From Mucilaginibacter rubeus (GTDB lineage Bacteria > Bacteroidota > Bacteroidia > Sphingobacteriales > Sphingobacteriaceae), in contig NZ_BMKD01000003.1 of NCBI RefSeq assembly GCF_014643835.1, forward strand, positions 124,001-188,000: a stretch of DNA of 64,000 bases, read 5' to 3'. Below are positions 35,562 through 44,456 of this stretch, one piece after another (the stretch's first letter is position 1; each line of letters opens with the position of its first letter). Below the pieces are notes generated by a model. The model was not told the DNA's origin. It searched no databases and saw only the letters and a program-made list of their open reading frames with translations. The translations under genes and the position numbers were made by a program.

Positions 35562-37346
35562 ATGAACAAAAATCTACTTAAAAGCACCGGTTTGTTAGTG
35601 CTATTGACTGGTATCGGCATTAATGCCCGGGCGCAGCAATCAGCCGAAACAAAAGCATGGGTAGCCAAATCAAATGCGTATACCAAAATCATTATTGATC
35701 TGGATAAAAAATACTCGCCCGAATACGGATCATCACAAGGCCTGGCCGAGTATGACAGTGACATAGCTATACCAACCCTCCAAAACATCATGGCCGAACG
35801 CAAGGATGAAGAGGCCGTTGTCGCTAAACTTACCGAAGCCCTTAAGACTGAAAAAAATACTTTTATTCAACAGGATATCAATATCATTATAACCCACCTC
35901 AAACTGGGTTTTCGCCAGCAGGACTTTGAGTTGAGCCGCCAGGTCCCTTTTTTGAATGCGTCCTCAACAATTTACGGCGGACTGGAAACACTGCTTGACG
36001 ATCAAACCCCCGAAGCCCGTCGCCAGGCAGCGGTAATGCGTATCCGTAAATATGCAGGACTGGAAAAAGGTTATAAACCATTGACAACCATTTACAGGGA
36101 ACGTCTGCAGCACCAGATGGACGGCAAAAACATGATCTATCCGTCAAAGCAACGCATGGAAACCGATCTGTCGCGCAATGCGAGTATCGTAAGCGGCATC
36201 GCCGAGCTTTGTACCAAATACAAGGTGACCGGATGGGAACAACCTTATGCCACCCTGAAAAAACAGCTGGAAGATTATGACAAATGGGTAAAAGCAAACG
36301 TACTGGTGAAAGCCCGTACAGATTTCAGGCTCCCACCCGAAGAGTATGCTATGAACCTCGAAGCTTATGGTATAGATATTCCCCCTGCGAAAGTAGCTGA
36401 AATGGCACATGCCCTGTTCAATCAGATCCAGGACGAGATGAAGCCTATTGCCGGGCAGATAGCCAAAAAACGTGGCCTGCCCTCAGGTGACTATCGGGCT
36501 GTAATTCGTGAACTTAAAAAAGAGCAGATCCACGGAGATTCTATTATTCCGCTGTACGAGCAGCATTTAAAAGATATTGAAGGCATCATTCGCGATCATC
36601 AACTGGTAACGCTGCCAAACCGCCCGGCTATTATCCGTTTAGCTACGGCCGCCGAGACTGCGCAGAGCCCGGCCCCACACATGGTGCCACCGCCGTTTCT
36701 GAATAATACCGGCCAGCGTGGCGTATTTGTACTGCCATTAAACATGCCCGCATCACCCGGCGAAAAAGCTACAGACAAGTACGATGACTTTACTTTTGAT
36801 GCCGCCTCGTGGACCATCATAGCCCATGAAGCAAGGCCGGGCCACGAATTACAGTTTGATAAAATGGTGGAAGAAGGGGTATCACAGGCACGCGCCCTGT
36901 ACGCCTTTAACTCCACCAATGTGGAAGGCTGGGGCTTATATTCCGAATACATTACCCGCCCTTACATGCCTTTAGAAGGACAGTTGGTTTCGTTAGATTA
37001 TCGCTTGCTCAGGGCCGCGCGCGCCTTCCTTGATCCTGAATTGCAGGCTGGTAAGATAACCCAGCAACAGGCGCTTGATGTATTGATGAACGATGTAGTA
37101 CAATCGCGTGCCTTTGCCCGCCAGGAAGTTGAGCGTTATACCATTAACGCTCCCGGCCAGGCCAATAGCTATTTTTATGGTTTTACCAAAATGATTGCCC
37201 TGCGCAAAGATACCGAGGCTGCATTAGGCAACAAATTCAACGCTTTGCATTTCCATGATTTCATCCTGTCGCAAGGGATCCTGCCGCCGGCATTGATCCG
37301 CGAGGCGGTAATGAATGATTTTGTGCCGAAGGAGAAGGCGTTGTAA
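35562..37346 (+). CDS. DUF885 family protein (putative metallo-hydrolase), exported
   Basis: This 594-residue protein starts at the ATG at 35562, preferred over a TTG six bases upstream. It has a signal peptide (GLLVLLTGIGINARA, then QQSAETK). The DUF885 motifs HEARPGHELQ and EGWGLYSE contain the His and Glu residues of a zincin-like site (HExxH variant with distal Glu). Relatives are annotated as carboxypeptidase-like proteins, so a peptide or ester bond is the probable target. It is monocistronic and ends in a strong hairpin. Confidence 0.88.
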   Translation: MNKNLLKSTGLLVLLTGIGINARAQQSAETKAWVAKSNAYTKIIIDLDKKYSPEYGSSQGLAEYDSDIAIPTLQNIMAERKDEEAVVAKLTEALKTEKNTFIQQDINIIITHLKLGFRQQDFELSRQVPFLNASSTIYGGLETLLDDQTPEARRQAAVMRIRKYAGLEKGYKPLTTIYRERLQHQMDGKNMIYPSKQRMETDLSRNASIVSGIAELCTKYKVTGWEQPYATLKKQLEDYDKWVKANVLVKARTDFRLPPEEYAMNLEAYGIDIPPAKVAEMAHALFNQIQDEMKPIAGQIAKKRGLPSGDYRAVIRELKKEQIHGDSIIPLYEQHLKDIEGIIRDHQLVTLPNRPAIIRLATAAETAQSPAPHMVPPPFLNNTGQRGVFVLPLNMPASPGEKATDKYDDFTFDAASWTIIAHEARPGHELQFDKMVEEGVSQARALYAFNSTNVEGWGLYSEYITRPYMPLEGQLVSLDYRLLRAARAFLDPELQAGKITQQQALDVLMNDVVQSRAFARQEVERYTINAPGQANSYFYGFTKMIALRKDTEAALGNKFNALHFHDFILSQGILPPALIREAVMNDFVPKEKAL

Positions 37347-37364
37347 GTTTTCTATAAAACGCAA

Positions 37365-37395
37365 AAAGCGGGATATTTTAAAATTATCCCGCTTT
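37365..37395 (+). terminator. hairpin after DUF885 gene
   Basis: Arms AAAGCGGGATA (37365-37375) and TATCCCGCTTT (37385-37395) are exact complements with a nine-base loop, and TT-rich sequence follows. It probably marks the right edge of the housekeeping block and the start of T6SS block B. Confidence 0.85.
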
Positions 37396-37536
37396 ATTAG
37401 TTATTTACGATGTCGCGATAGAGCAGGGGGAGCAAGCGTGACAAAATAATGCAGCCCGTGATTCGGTCCGATTTGCAGGGCCAGTCGCTTAATAACAAAA
37501 GAACACAAGGGCGATGACGGTATCGATATGTATACC

Positions 37537-39384
37537 TTATTCCGTAAACACCCTATAATTAACATCCATTACGCTCCGGCTTTGCAGCTTTGATTTTAGC
37601 AGCTCAAGCAGCGTGGCCCATTCCGGTGCCGAAAGTTCATGATCGGCCGGGGTTATATAAATATCGGTTGTTTTAATAAAACCTTCTCTGGGATTGGCTG
37701 AGATACTTACCCCTTTGCTTACGCGGATGTTTTTCATTTTTGCTCCAAGCTCATATCTGCAGAAACTTGTTAGATCGGCAAGGGTAACTATGCGGTCTTT
37801 AGTGGTGAGGCCGTATTTATAGGCCTGGATCCGCTCGGAAGCTCCAAGGCTGTTTCGGCCGCCCGTGGTCGTGGTAAGGAGCCTTAAAGTATCCGGCTTA
37901 AGTTTAATGGCTTCCGCCTGTTGTAGCTTTGAGCCTTTGCGGATATTGTTGGCATTATCGGCAAGTGTTGTCCAAAAACTGAGGTATAACATGGCCGCTT
38001 TGTTTGCCGGTTTTAGTACCAGGTAATTTACCAGTTCATGATTATCTTTTGAACTTTTGGATTTTTTTTCGATAACGGAAATATTTTGCTCCAGTGTTTT
38101 TAGGGCCGTTGTTAAAAAGTCGCTTCCGTATGCGGCAAAGGCCGCTTTTTCGTCGCGAAGCAGCTCAAACAAATATTCGATGGTTTGCCGGGCGTTACGT
38201 GCATCAAAACGCTCGGCGCCACCGTTCCTGATGGAGTAACTGCCCTCATAATTAATACCGGCCTGGCTATACGGGATCTCGTTATACCGAACGTCATTGT
38301 CGTCATGCAGCTCATGGATCGATAAAAAATGATCATAAGCACCTGGTTTTATTGGGATGATATCGCTGATCTCCTTGATCCTGAATTTTTGTTGGTGAAG
38401 CCGCCTGCTCATTACCGGGAAACAGTTTAAATGTAACTGCAGTTCATCAATGGCATTTGCCGGGATTGCCGCCGGGAATACGATCTTGAACCACAGGCAG
38501 GGCTTAAGTGCTTTCAAATCCTGCTCGTTAAAAAACGACAGCAACTCAACCGGATAATTTGCTTTGAAGTCGGTAATATTGCTTAGCCGCTCATCGGTAA
38601 GCGAAATAAAATGATTGTTGTAATAGGTCCTGACGTCGCGGGTTATAAGGTTAATGATATGCTGATCATAAAAAACAGGTTTCTGATCGTCGGCTTGTTC
38701 ATCAGCGTAAATGAGGCCAGGTTCAGTATCAAGCTGTGAACCATCCAGGTAAAATTTAGTTACCTGGAGCAGGCTGTAAAAATCGGTATTGCTGATGTAA
38801 ACAGGCCAGTCGAAATAGATTCCTGCATTTTTAAAAGTATTCAATGCTACTGCTGTTTCAATGCCTATCCAAAGGGTGTTAGGTTCGCCAAAAGCACCGG
38901 TGCGGACGTTTAGCAATGTATTCTTCTGCCCATTTTCAATATGTTCCTGCAGCCTGCCCCCGTTGAAGCTGTATTTTATTTCTGCATTAAATACAGAGTT
39001 AGCACCTGCCGGTGTAAAGTAAATGTCCAGTTGGTCCGGGCTGGTTTTGCCAACCTCCGCTGCCAACTGTTTCCGGAAATAAAAATGATTGCCGATGTTC
39101 AATATTTCTGAGGCCTCGATGGGTTTACCTTTTAATATGGCATGGGCGGGCAGGGGAGCCGTTAAATAGTCGGAAGCAAGGATCCTGGATATTTTGTTCA
39201 GGATGCGATGCTCCAGGTTTTTAACATCGTTGTTTAAGTTGAACAACTCGGTGCTCAGGGCTTCAATCAAAAGCTTTACCAGCGGATCAACATCATTTAC
39301 GTTTTGAACGCCCCAAAACTCGGTAGCGTTCTTCAGCATGCGGTTCCTGATCTCTTCTTTTGAATTATAAAATATAGCGCTCAT
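37537..39384 (-). CDS. tssF: T6SS baseplate protein TssF
   Basis: This is a 615-residue cytoplasmic protein of the baseplate wedge. The N-terminus (REIRNRMLKNATEFWGVQNV, then EALSTELFNLNNDVKNLEHR) resembles subtype iii TssF. It lies four bases after tssE on the same strand, matching the conserved tssE-tssF order. Length is normal. Its natural partner TssG is encoded far away at 17.2 kb. Confidence 0.85.
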   Translation of the reverse strand: MSAIFYNSKEEIRNRMLKNATEFWGVQNVNDVDPLVKLLIEALSTELFNLNNDVKNLEHRILNKISRILASDYLTAPLPAHAILKGKPIEASEILNIGNHFYFRKQLAAEVGKTSPDQLDIYFTPAGANSVFNAEIKYSFNGGRLQEHIENGQKNTLLNVRTGAFGEPNTLWIGIETAVALNTFKNAGIYFDWPVYISNTDFYSLLQVTKFYLDGSQLDTEPGLIYADEQADDQKPVFYDQHIINLITRDVRTYYNNHFISLTDERLSNITDFKANYPVELLSFFNEQDLKALKPCLWFKIVFPAAIPANAIDELQLHLNCFPVMSRRLHQQKFRIKEISDIIPIKPGAYDHFLSIHELHDDNDVRYNEIPYSQAGINYEGSYSIRNGGAERFDARNARQTIEYLFELLRDEKAAFAAYGSDFLTTALKTLEQNISVIEKKSKSSKDNHELVNYLVLKPANKAAMLYLSFWTTLADNANNIRKGSKLQQAEAIKLKPDTLRLLTTTTGGRNSLGASERIQAYKYGLTTKDRIVTLADLTSFCRYELGAKMKNIRVSKGVSISANPREGFIKTTDIYITPADHELSAPEWATLLELLKSKLQSRSVMDVNYRVFTE

Positions 39385-39388
39385 AGGT

Positions 39389-39823
39389 TTATGCTGATAG
39401 CGGGCTTAGGAATAAAGCAGTTTTGAACAAATATGTTTCGCCGGTTTTGTTCAGTTTGCCTTTAATAGTAATATCTACTTTCTTTTTTATTTCGCTCACA
39501 TTGCGCAAGGGGTAAAATTTGTTGATCTCGGTAATGTTCACGTCGATATCAATATCATAGATCCTGTTTTCAAATTTGCTGATGGAGCGCAACAACGATT
39601 GCCTCAGCTTTTCTTCCCAAATATTCTCACTCATAATGAGTTCAAAATCCATATCCCAGATCTCGCAGCCAAATTCGGGGTTGTAGCGGTGCTCGCCAAA
39701 ACGGGTAAAAATAATGAGTTCGATGTATTGCGATATAGACGCGCCAAGGTCTTGTTTATCAAGGTCCTGGCCATTATTGATATGGCTAAAGCGGAGCGGT
39801 TTTGAATAAAGCGGGTTTAGCAT
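39389..39823 (-). CDS. tssE: T6SS baseplate protein TssE (gp25-like)
   Basis: This 144-residue protein is related to the phage T4 gp25 baseplate protein, which templates sheath assembly. The segment ISQYIELIIFTRFGEHRYNP followed by EFGCEIWD matches the GPW/gp25 motif, with the acidic Glu-Phe-Gly turn typical of TssE. It heads the short tssE-tssF transcript, divergent from tssQ. Confidence 0.9.
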   Translation of the reverse strand: MLNPLYSKPLRFSHINNGQDLDKQDLGASISQYIELIIFTRFGEHRYNPEFGCEIWDMDFELIMSENIWEEKLRQSLLRSISKFENRIYDIDIDVNITEINKFYPLRNVSEIKKKVDITIKGKLNKTGETYLFKTALFLSPLSA

Positions 39824-40042
39824 AAATGATATTATTGGATTGCGTCTGTGTTAAATTTCAACTTTTTATAAACATTTATTTTCGAAAATAGTTGTAGATA
39901 TGTTTTATTGGTTACAAATAGTTGATAAAGTATTGATTTTTTGATAATTATTACACTATTGGTTAATTAATAAATATGAGTTAAATATTATAAATGCAGC
40001 TTTTTTAGCTGTAAATAAACCGAACCGATACTATAATATTAG
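39824..40042. promoter_or_regulatory. divergent AT-rich promoter region, tssE / tssQ
   Basis: This gap of 219 bases is very AT-rich. It contains the perfect palindrome TATTTTCGAAAATA (39877-39890) and a small hairpin CAGCT/AGCTG (39997-40011) about 30 bases before the tssQ start. It must promote tssEF leftward and tssQOPRH rightward. No clear -7 box was identified. Confidence 0.5.
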
Positions 40043-40561
40043 ATGAAACCTGTAAACAATAACGACCTAAACCGGGCTTATCGCAAATTCATGATGTACC
40101 TTATTACATTACTGGGTTTTGCCATCATTATCGTTTACTTCTTTTTTGCAACCTCGGGCCGTGAGCTTGAATTATTAAATGCCCGCGTTAAAAAAACAGA
40201 TCAGCTGATAGCGCTCCGTACCGATATCAATAACAGCTTTGAATTGATCCTGCTGCGCATGCAGCAACTCTCGCAGTATGCAAAAATGAACTCGCAGGAG
40301 CTTAATAACCAAACGGTACTGCTTAATGATATCCAGGAGAGTAATCAGCATATCCGTGAGCGGCTGCAAAGTAACCCTTACCCGCTTAAAAGTTTTGAGT
40401 TGTATAAAAAGCTCAGCAACGATATTGAAACCATTGCCAGCATCAAAGATTCGCTTTTTACCACACGTTTCCAGATTGAAAGCCTTCGCTCACAGTTAGA
40501 GTCGTGCAGCCGGGTAAATAAATCGGCTATTAACCAGTTAAACCATCACTATCCGCATTAA
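40043..40561 (+). CDS. tssQ: T6SS membrane-complex protein TssQ (by position)
   Basis: This 172-residue protein has one N-terminal membrane helix (about residues 15-35, MYLITLLGFAIIIVYFFFAT) followed by a helical, coiled-coil-like periplasmic part. It is the first gene of a set read as tssQ-O-P-R. Bacteroidota membrane complexes are made of TssN, Q, O, P and R. The choice between TssQ and TssO for this gene and the next rests mainly on that gene order and could be swapped. The next start codon lies nine bases after its stop. Confidence 0.68.
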   Translation: MKPVNNNDLNRAYRKFMMYLITLLGFAIIIVYFFFATSGRELELLNARVKKTDQLIALRTDINNSFELILLRMQQLSQYAKMNSQELNNQTVLLNDIQESNQHIRERLQSNPYPLKSFELYKKLSNDIETIASIKDSLFTTRFQIESLRSQLESCSRVNKSAINQLNHHYPH

Positions 40562-40569
40562 TAAGCCAT

Positions 40570-41058
40570 ATGTTAAAATTTAGTTTAAAAGAACGGAGAG
40601 AAAAATTCCTGTTTTTCATGGGGATGTTTTTAGTGACGTCGGTGATATTGTGCGTGGCTATATTTTATAATTATGGCAACGAAGGGTTAGTATCAAAAAG
40701 CGAGTTTGCTAGAAAAGTAAACGAAGAAGAGCAGTTTGAAAGCCTTGTTACCGAAGCGTTACCAACCGTTGATACAACGTATTATAAAATAGTAAAGTTT
40801 AACCCCAACGTGCAGGCCGTTTTTTTGGAGAATGATATCAGCGGTTCAATAGGTGCCATAAAGTCATATTACAACCGCCGCCCATATGATGCGCGGTATA
40901 AATGCTTTATCCACGCTTCAAAACTGTTGCAGGCACTTTTTTATGATAAGCGCGAACTAACGGGCAATTATAACGATATCAGGAACATAAAAGGATCGGT
41001 TGATGACTGCCACATTGCACAGCGGCAATTGCAGCAAAACATGAGCATGGCCCGGTAA
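40570..41058 (+). CDS. tssO: T6SS membrane-complex protein TssO (by position)
   Basis: This 162-residue protein has one N-terminal membrane helix (FFMGMFLVTSVILCVAIFYNY) preceded by a basic cytoplasmic start, LKERREKF. A helical periplasmic domain follows and includes the YNRRPYDARY segment. It has the size and topology of TssO and sits between tssQ and tssP. It belongs to the connected plus-strand run ending with tssH. Confidence 0.72.
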   Translation: MLKFSLKERREKFLFFMGMFLVTSVILCVAIFYNYGNEGLVSKSEFARKVNEEEQFESLVTEALPTVDTTYYKIVKFNPNVQAVFLENDISGSIGAIKSYYNRRPYDARYKCFIHASKLLQALFYDKRELTGNYNDIRNIKGSVDDCHIAQRQLQQNMSMAR

Positions 41059-41095
41059 GCATCATCATACATCTACCATATATAACCTAAGCAAA

Positions 41096-42058
41096 ATGAA
41101 AAACGATTACAACGACGGGAGGCCCGTCGATACTAACCGGAACACCTACACCTTTTTATACATTTTTACTGGTGTAGTTGTTATTGCCGGTATCATTTTC
41201 CTGCTGCGTAGTTCATTGTTTGAAAAGAGAGTGATCAACGCCCGTATCCTGAAGGACGAGATAGCCCTGAACGAGCACCTGGTTTACTCGGATAATACGG
41301 CTAATGCAAAAAGCTGGCTTTGGGAGTTCGGCAATGGCGATAAATCAATTCAACAAAACGGGAGCTACCGCTTTAAAAAAACAGGCGACTATATCATACG
41401 GCTTACAGTTGACGGCAATTTGACGCAGCAATTCCCGGTTAGCGTAAAAGATAGTACCCCAACCATAGCTGCCGATACCCTGATTACAATTAACGGCCCC
41501 ACACAGGGAATTGTAAATGAACAGGTAAGACTTGAGGCGCAGGGTAACGCCCGGATTTTTGAATGGTCATTTGGGGAAACCGGCCGGGTGGATGTTAAAG
41601 GACCAACTGCACTCTACACCTTTCATAACCCCGGTACCTATTTCATCAAACTGAGCACGGATAAAAGCAGGCGCCCGGTCTATCACCGCATGCGTATTAC
41701 CAATCCCGATTCAACATTTGCCAACCAGATCGTAAACCCTGGTGAAAGTGAGCGCCGTGTAATCGATGATATCAGGGCACACCTGCAGGCCATAGCCAAC
41801 GGCGGTGATTTTAACCGCCATTATTATTACCTGGTTAGGAGGTATTTCTGCGGAGATGAGAAAGTTACCGTAAACCTTGAAGATAATGGCGAGAGCAAAC
41901 GGACTGATTTTTATTCCTACTGTATGCGGTTAACTTTTGGAGGTGGCATCAGTGTTGACGAAGCACAGGTTACCCTAAAGCCAAAATCAAACTGTTCAAG
42001 CATGCTTTCGGTAAGGCAGCATGCAACCACTGCCGCTCCCGAAAAGAGGCCCAGATAA
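41096..42058 (+). CDS. tssP: T6SS membrane-complex protein TssP with two PKD-like domains
   Basis: This is a 320-residue protein. One membrane helix lies at about residues 18-40 (FLYIFTGVVVIAGIIFLLRS). Two PKD-like Ig folds follow at about 55-120 (SWLWEFGNGDKS, YRFKKTGDYIIRLTVDG) and 130-205 (IFEWSFGE, YTFHNPGTYFIKLSTD). A C-terminal domain of about 100 residues with four Cys completes it. TssP is the PKD-bearing periplasm-spanning piece of the TssNQOPR complex. Thirty-one bases separate it from tssR. Confidence 0.87.
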   Translation: MKNDYNDGRPVDTNRNTYTFLYIFTGVVVIAGIIFLLRSSLFEKRVINARILKDEIALNEHLVYSDNTANAKSWLWEFGNGDKSIQQNGSYRFKKTGDYIIRLTVDGNLTQQFPVSVKDSTPTIAADTLITINGPTQGIVNEQVRLEAQGNARIFEWSFGETGRVDVKGPTALYTFHNPGTYFIKLSTDKSRRPVYHRMRITNPDSTFANQIVNPGESERRVIDDIRAHLQAIANGGDFNRHYYYLVRRYFCGDEKVTVNLEDNGESKRTDFYSYCMRLTFGGGISVDEAQVTLKPKSNCSSMLSVRQHATTAAPEKRPR

Positions 42059-42089
42059 TCCATTTTAAAACCTATTTGCATCAACCAAC

Positions 42090-44453
42090 ATGAAAAATAT
42101 ATTAAGCTTCGTTTTTTTAACCTGTATAGTAATTGCGGCCCGGGCGCAATCGCCGGTATCGCTTGGCAAAACAGTGGTAACGCTACCCAAAGCTTTTGAA
42201 AAACCTGATGAGCGTACCAGCATTTACAATACCGACGACCGTACTTCCCTGCCATGGATCGTATTTTCGGACAGGGCCGAAAATTATACATATACCTCGC
42301 CGGGCGGAACGCTGGTAATGAAAAAAATAAGTTTCATGGAGCCTTTTTATGTAAGTGAACAAAAAAACGGGTTTATAAAACTAATTAAGTACCAGGCCGG
42401 CATGGTACAAGGTAAAAAGCTTACCAATAAAAAAGGCTCGCAAAGTTACGGATGGATCAGCATTTCAAAGGTGTTGCCCTGGCAGTCGGCTTTTACCAGC
42501 ACAAATGGTTATCCCGAAAAATATATCACCATTATAAGTGGTGCCGGTCCGCTCACTATGCCCGATTATTATTATGACAAAACTGATTCCGCTTACATTT
42601 TTGCCGGGCCCGATCAAAGCCAGAAAAAAACCAAAGTGGCCCTGCACAATGTAGTTTATGTATACAAAAAATCTGACGACGGAAAAAAAGTATTGGTAGG
42701 GTCCGATCCGCAGTTGATTGCCGATAATGCAGCTGGCAGTGTTTATGGCTGGATAGCCGCCGACGCCGTTCATAGCTGGGGCGATAGGCTATATATCGGG
42801 TCGGCAAGGGAAAACCAGCCGTTGATCAATGATTCTATTGCAAGGTATATCAACAGTTCCCTGAAAACCAATAATAGCAAGGGAGGTACGGGCTATTTTG
42901 CTTTTGATCCCTTACTGGCCGATAATGCTCCCTTGTTATTGAGCATGCCTGTAAGCTCATCTGCTTCGGGTAATCTTAGCCTCGGCTTCGCAACCGATGT
43001 TTATGATAAAAGCCATAACAGTGTGCTTAATATCAAAGGCGGGCATTTAGCATATAAGGATTATCTCAAGATCCGCAGCAATGTTCACCACGTTAACATT
43101 GTGTTTGTGGTTGATGGCGGCAGCCCTATGCGCAATTATTTTTCGGGTATTACCAGCACTATTCAATCATTTGAAGATATTTTTGATGCGCATGCCAGGG
43201 GTAACCAGGTTAGATATGGGGCTGTAGTTTACCGTAACGCGTCCGGCTGTCAAACCGGGGGCATCCAGTCAACCCCGCTTAACGCCGATTATCGTAACCT
43301 GGTAAAATACCTCGAATCACAGTCAACAGTAACAGGTAACTGTGCCCCGGTGATAAGTTCCCAACCTGTTTTTGACGGTATCCGCACGGGCTTAAGCCTT
43401 TTTGGCAATCATCCCGACGAAACCAACCTGGTCATCCTGATTGGTGCCACCGGTGCTTTAGATCGTAATTCGGTAGGGGTTAATACGGTGGCCAGTCAGA
43501 TAGCGGCCGCCAACGCCCGCTTGTTAGCTATCCAGGTATTTAGCGATTACAACCCTATCTACAATGATTTTGTAATCCAGGCAAGACAAATTGTATCACA
43601 ATCTGCGGTAAAGCTGGCCGATTATAAAAAACAGCGCATGGTGAATGGAGAAGGCCTTACCAACGTGCAGCAATTCAATACATCACTGTCTGATTCGGTT
43701 TCCTTTTACCTCGATTATCCCAAAAAGAGCCTGATCCAGGGCGCTGTGGTATTTCCGCCCAAGAGAGTAGTAAAATCAAACCAGGCCATGAGTTTGGCAG
43801 TTGAACGCCTGATGCGCGAAACAGATTATGATATCCGTAACCAGATCCATACGCTCGACAGCGCATTCAGGCTTACCGGGCGCGAAAACCGTTATGTACA
43901 GCCGCTGGTTATGCAGCAGCAGGGGCAGCCATCAACCGATTTGGGAAACAATATGCCGCATAACGCTTTCAAATATTACCTCAGCGCCGAAGCACCCAGG
44001 AACCTGGTAAATGAAAGCAAGGGGCAGCTGCAATACCTGCTGATATTGAACGAGCAGGATTATAAGCAGCTGACAGATCTGCTGTCGCTCATGATAGGCG
44101 AAAACCTGCAGCGGGACGCGTCCGATTACCGCTCAAAATTGGTTGATAACTACGTTGATATCGCTGCCAAGCATTTAGGACTTAACTTATCTGGCGGTGA
44201 TATTAAAGACATGACCCTGGCCGATTATTTTCTGCGGGTTACCAGTTTGCCCTTACCCGGCAAAAAAGATTTCTATAATAAAAAGGTGAATGATCTTAAA
44301 CACAACGATGATATGCCGCAGGCGCAGTTTGAGGCATATATCCACTATTTGATCCATAGCAGTGATGTTATTAAACAGGCTGCTATTACCAACCAACACT
44401 TTACGTCAAACGGCAAAACCTATTATTATATAACCCAGGCTAACCTGCAATAG
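42090..44453 (+). CDS. tssR: T6SS membrane-complex protein TssR with vWA-like domain
   Basis: This 787-residue exported protein is the largest part of the Bacteroidota T6SS membrane complex. A signal peptide (ILSFVFLTCIVIAARA, then QSPV) is followed by a beta-rich region. A von Willebrand A-like domain at about residues 335-520 begins VNIVFVVDGGSPMRNYFSG. The metal-site-like motif DGGSPM departs from the classical DxSxS. A helical C-terminal part follows. tssH begins three bases after its stop. Confidence 0.88.
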   Translation: MKNILSFVFLTCIVIAARAQSPVSLGKTVVTLPKAFEKPDERTSIYNTDDRTSLPWIVFSDRAENYTYTSPGGTLVMKKISFMEPFYVSEQKNGFIKLIKYQAGMVQGKKLTNKKGSQSYGWISISKVLPWQSAFTSTNGYPEKYITIISGAGPLTMPDYYYDKTDSAYIFAGPDQSQKKTKVALHNVVYVYKKSDDGKKVLVGSDPQLIADNAAGSVYGWIAADAVHSWGDRLYIGSARENQPLINDSIARYINSSLKTNNSKGGTGYFAFDPLLADNAPLLLSMPVSSSASGNLSLGFATDVYDKSHNSVLNIKGGHLAYKDYLKIRSNVHHVNIVFVVDGGSPMRNYFSGITSTIQSFEDIFDAHARGNQVRYGAVVYRNASGCQTGGIQSTPLNADYRNLVKYLESQSTVTGNCAPVISSQPVFDGIRTGLSLFGNHPDETNLVILIGATGALDRNSVGVNTVASQIAAANARLLAIQVFSDYNPIYNDFVIQARQIVSQSAVKLADYKKQRMVNGEGLTNVQQFNTSLSDSVSFYLDYPKKSLIQGAVVFPPKRVVKSNQAMSLAVERLMRETDYDIRNQIHTLDSAFRLTGRENRYVQPLVMQQQGQPSTDLGNNMPHNAFKYYLSAEAPRNLVNESKGQLQYLLILNEQDYKQLTDLLSLMIGENLQRDASDYRSKLVDNYVDIAAKHLGLNLSGGDIKDMTLADYFLRVTSLPLPGKKDFYNKKVNDLKHNDDMPQAQFEAYIHYLIHSSDVIKQAAITNQHFTSNGKTYYYITQANLQ

Positions 44454-44456
44454 CAT

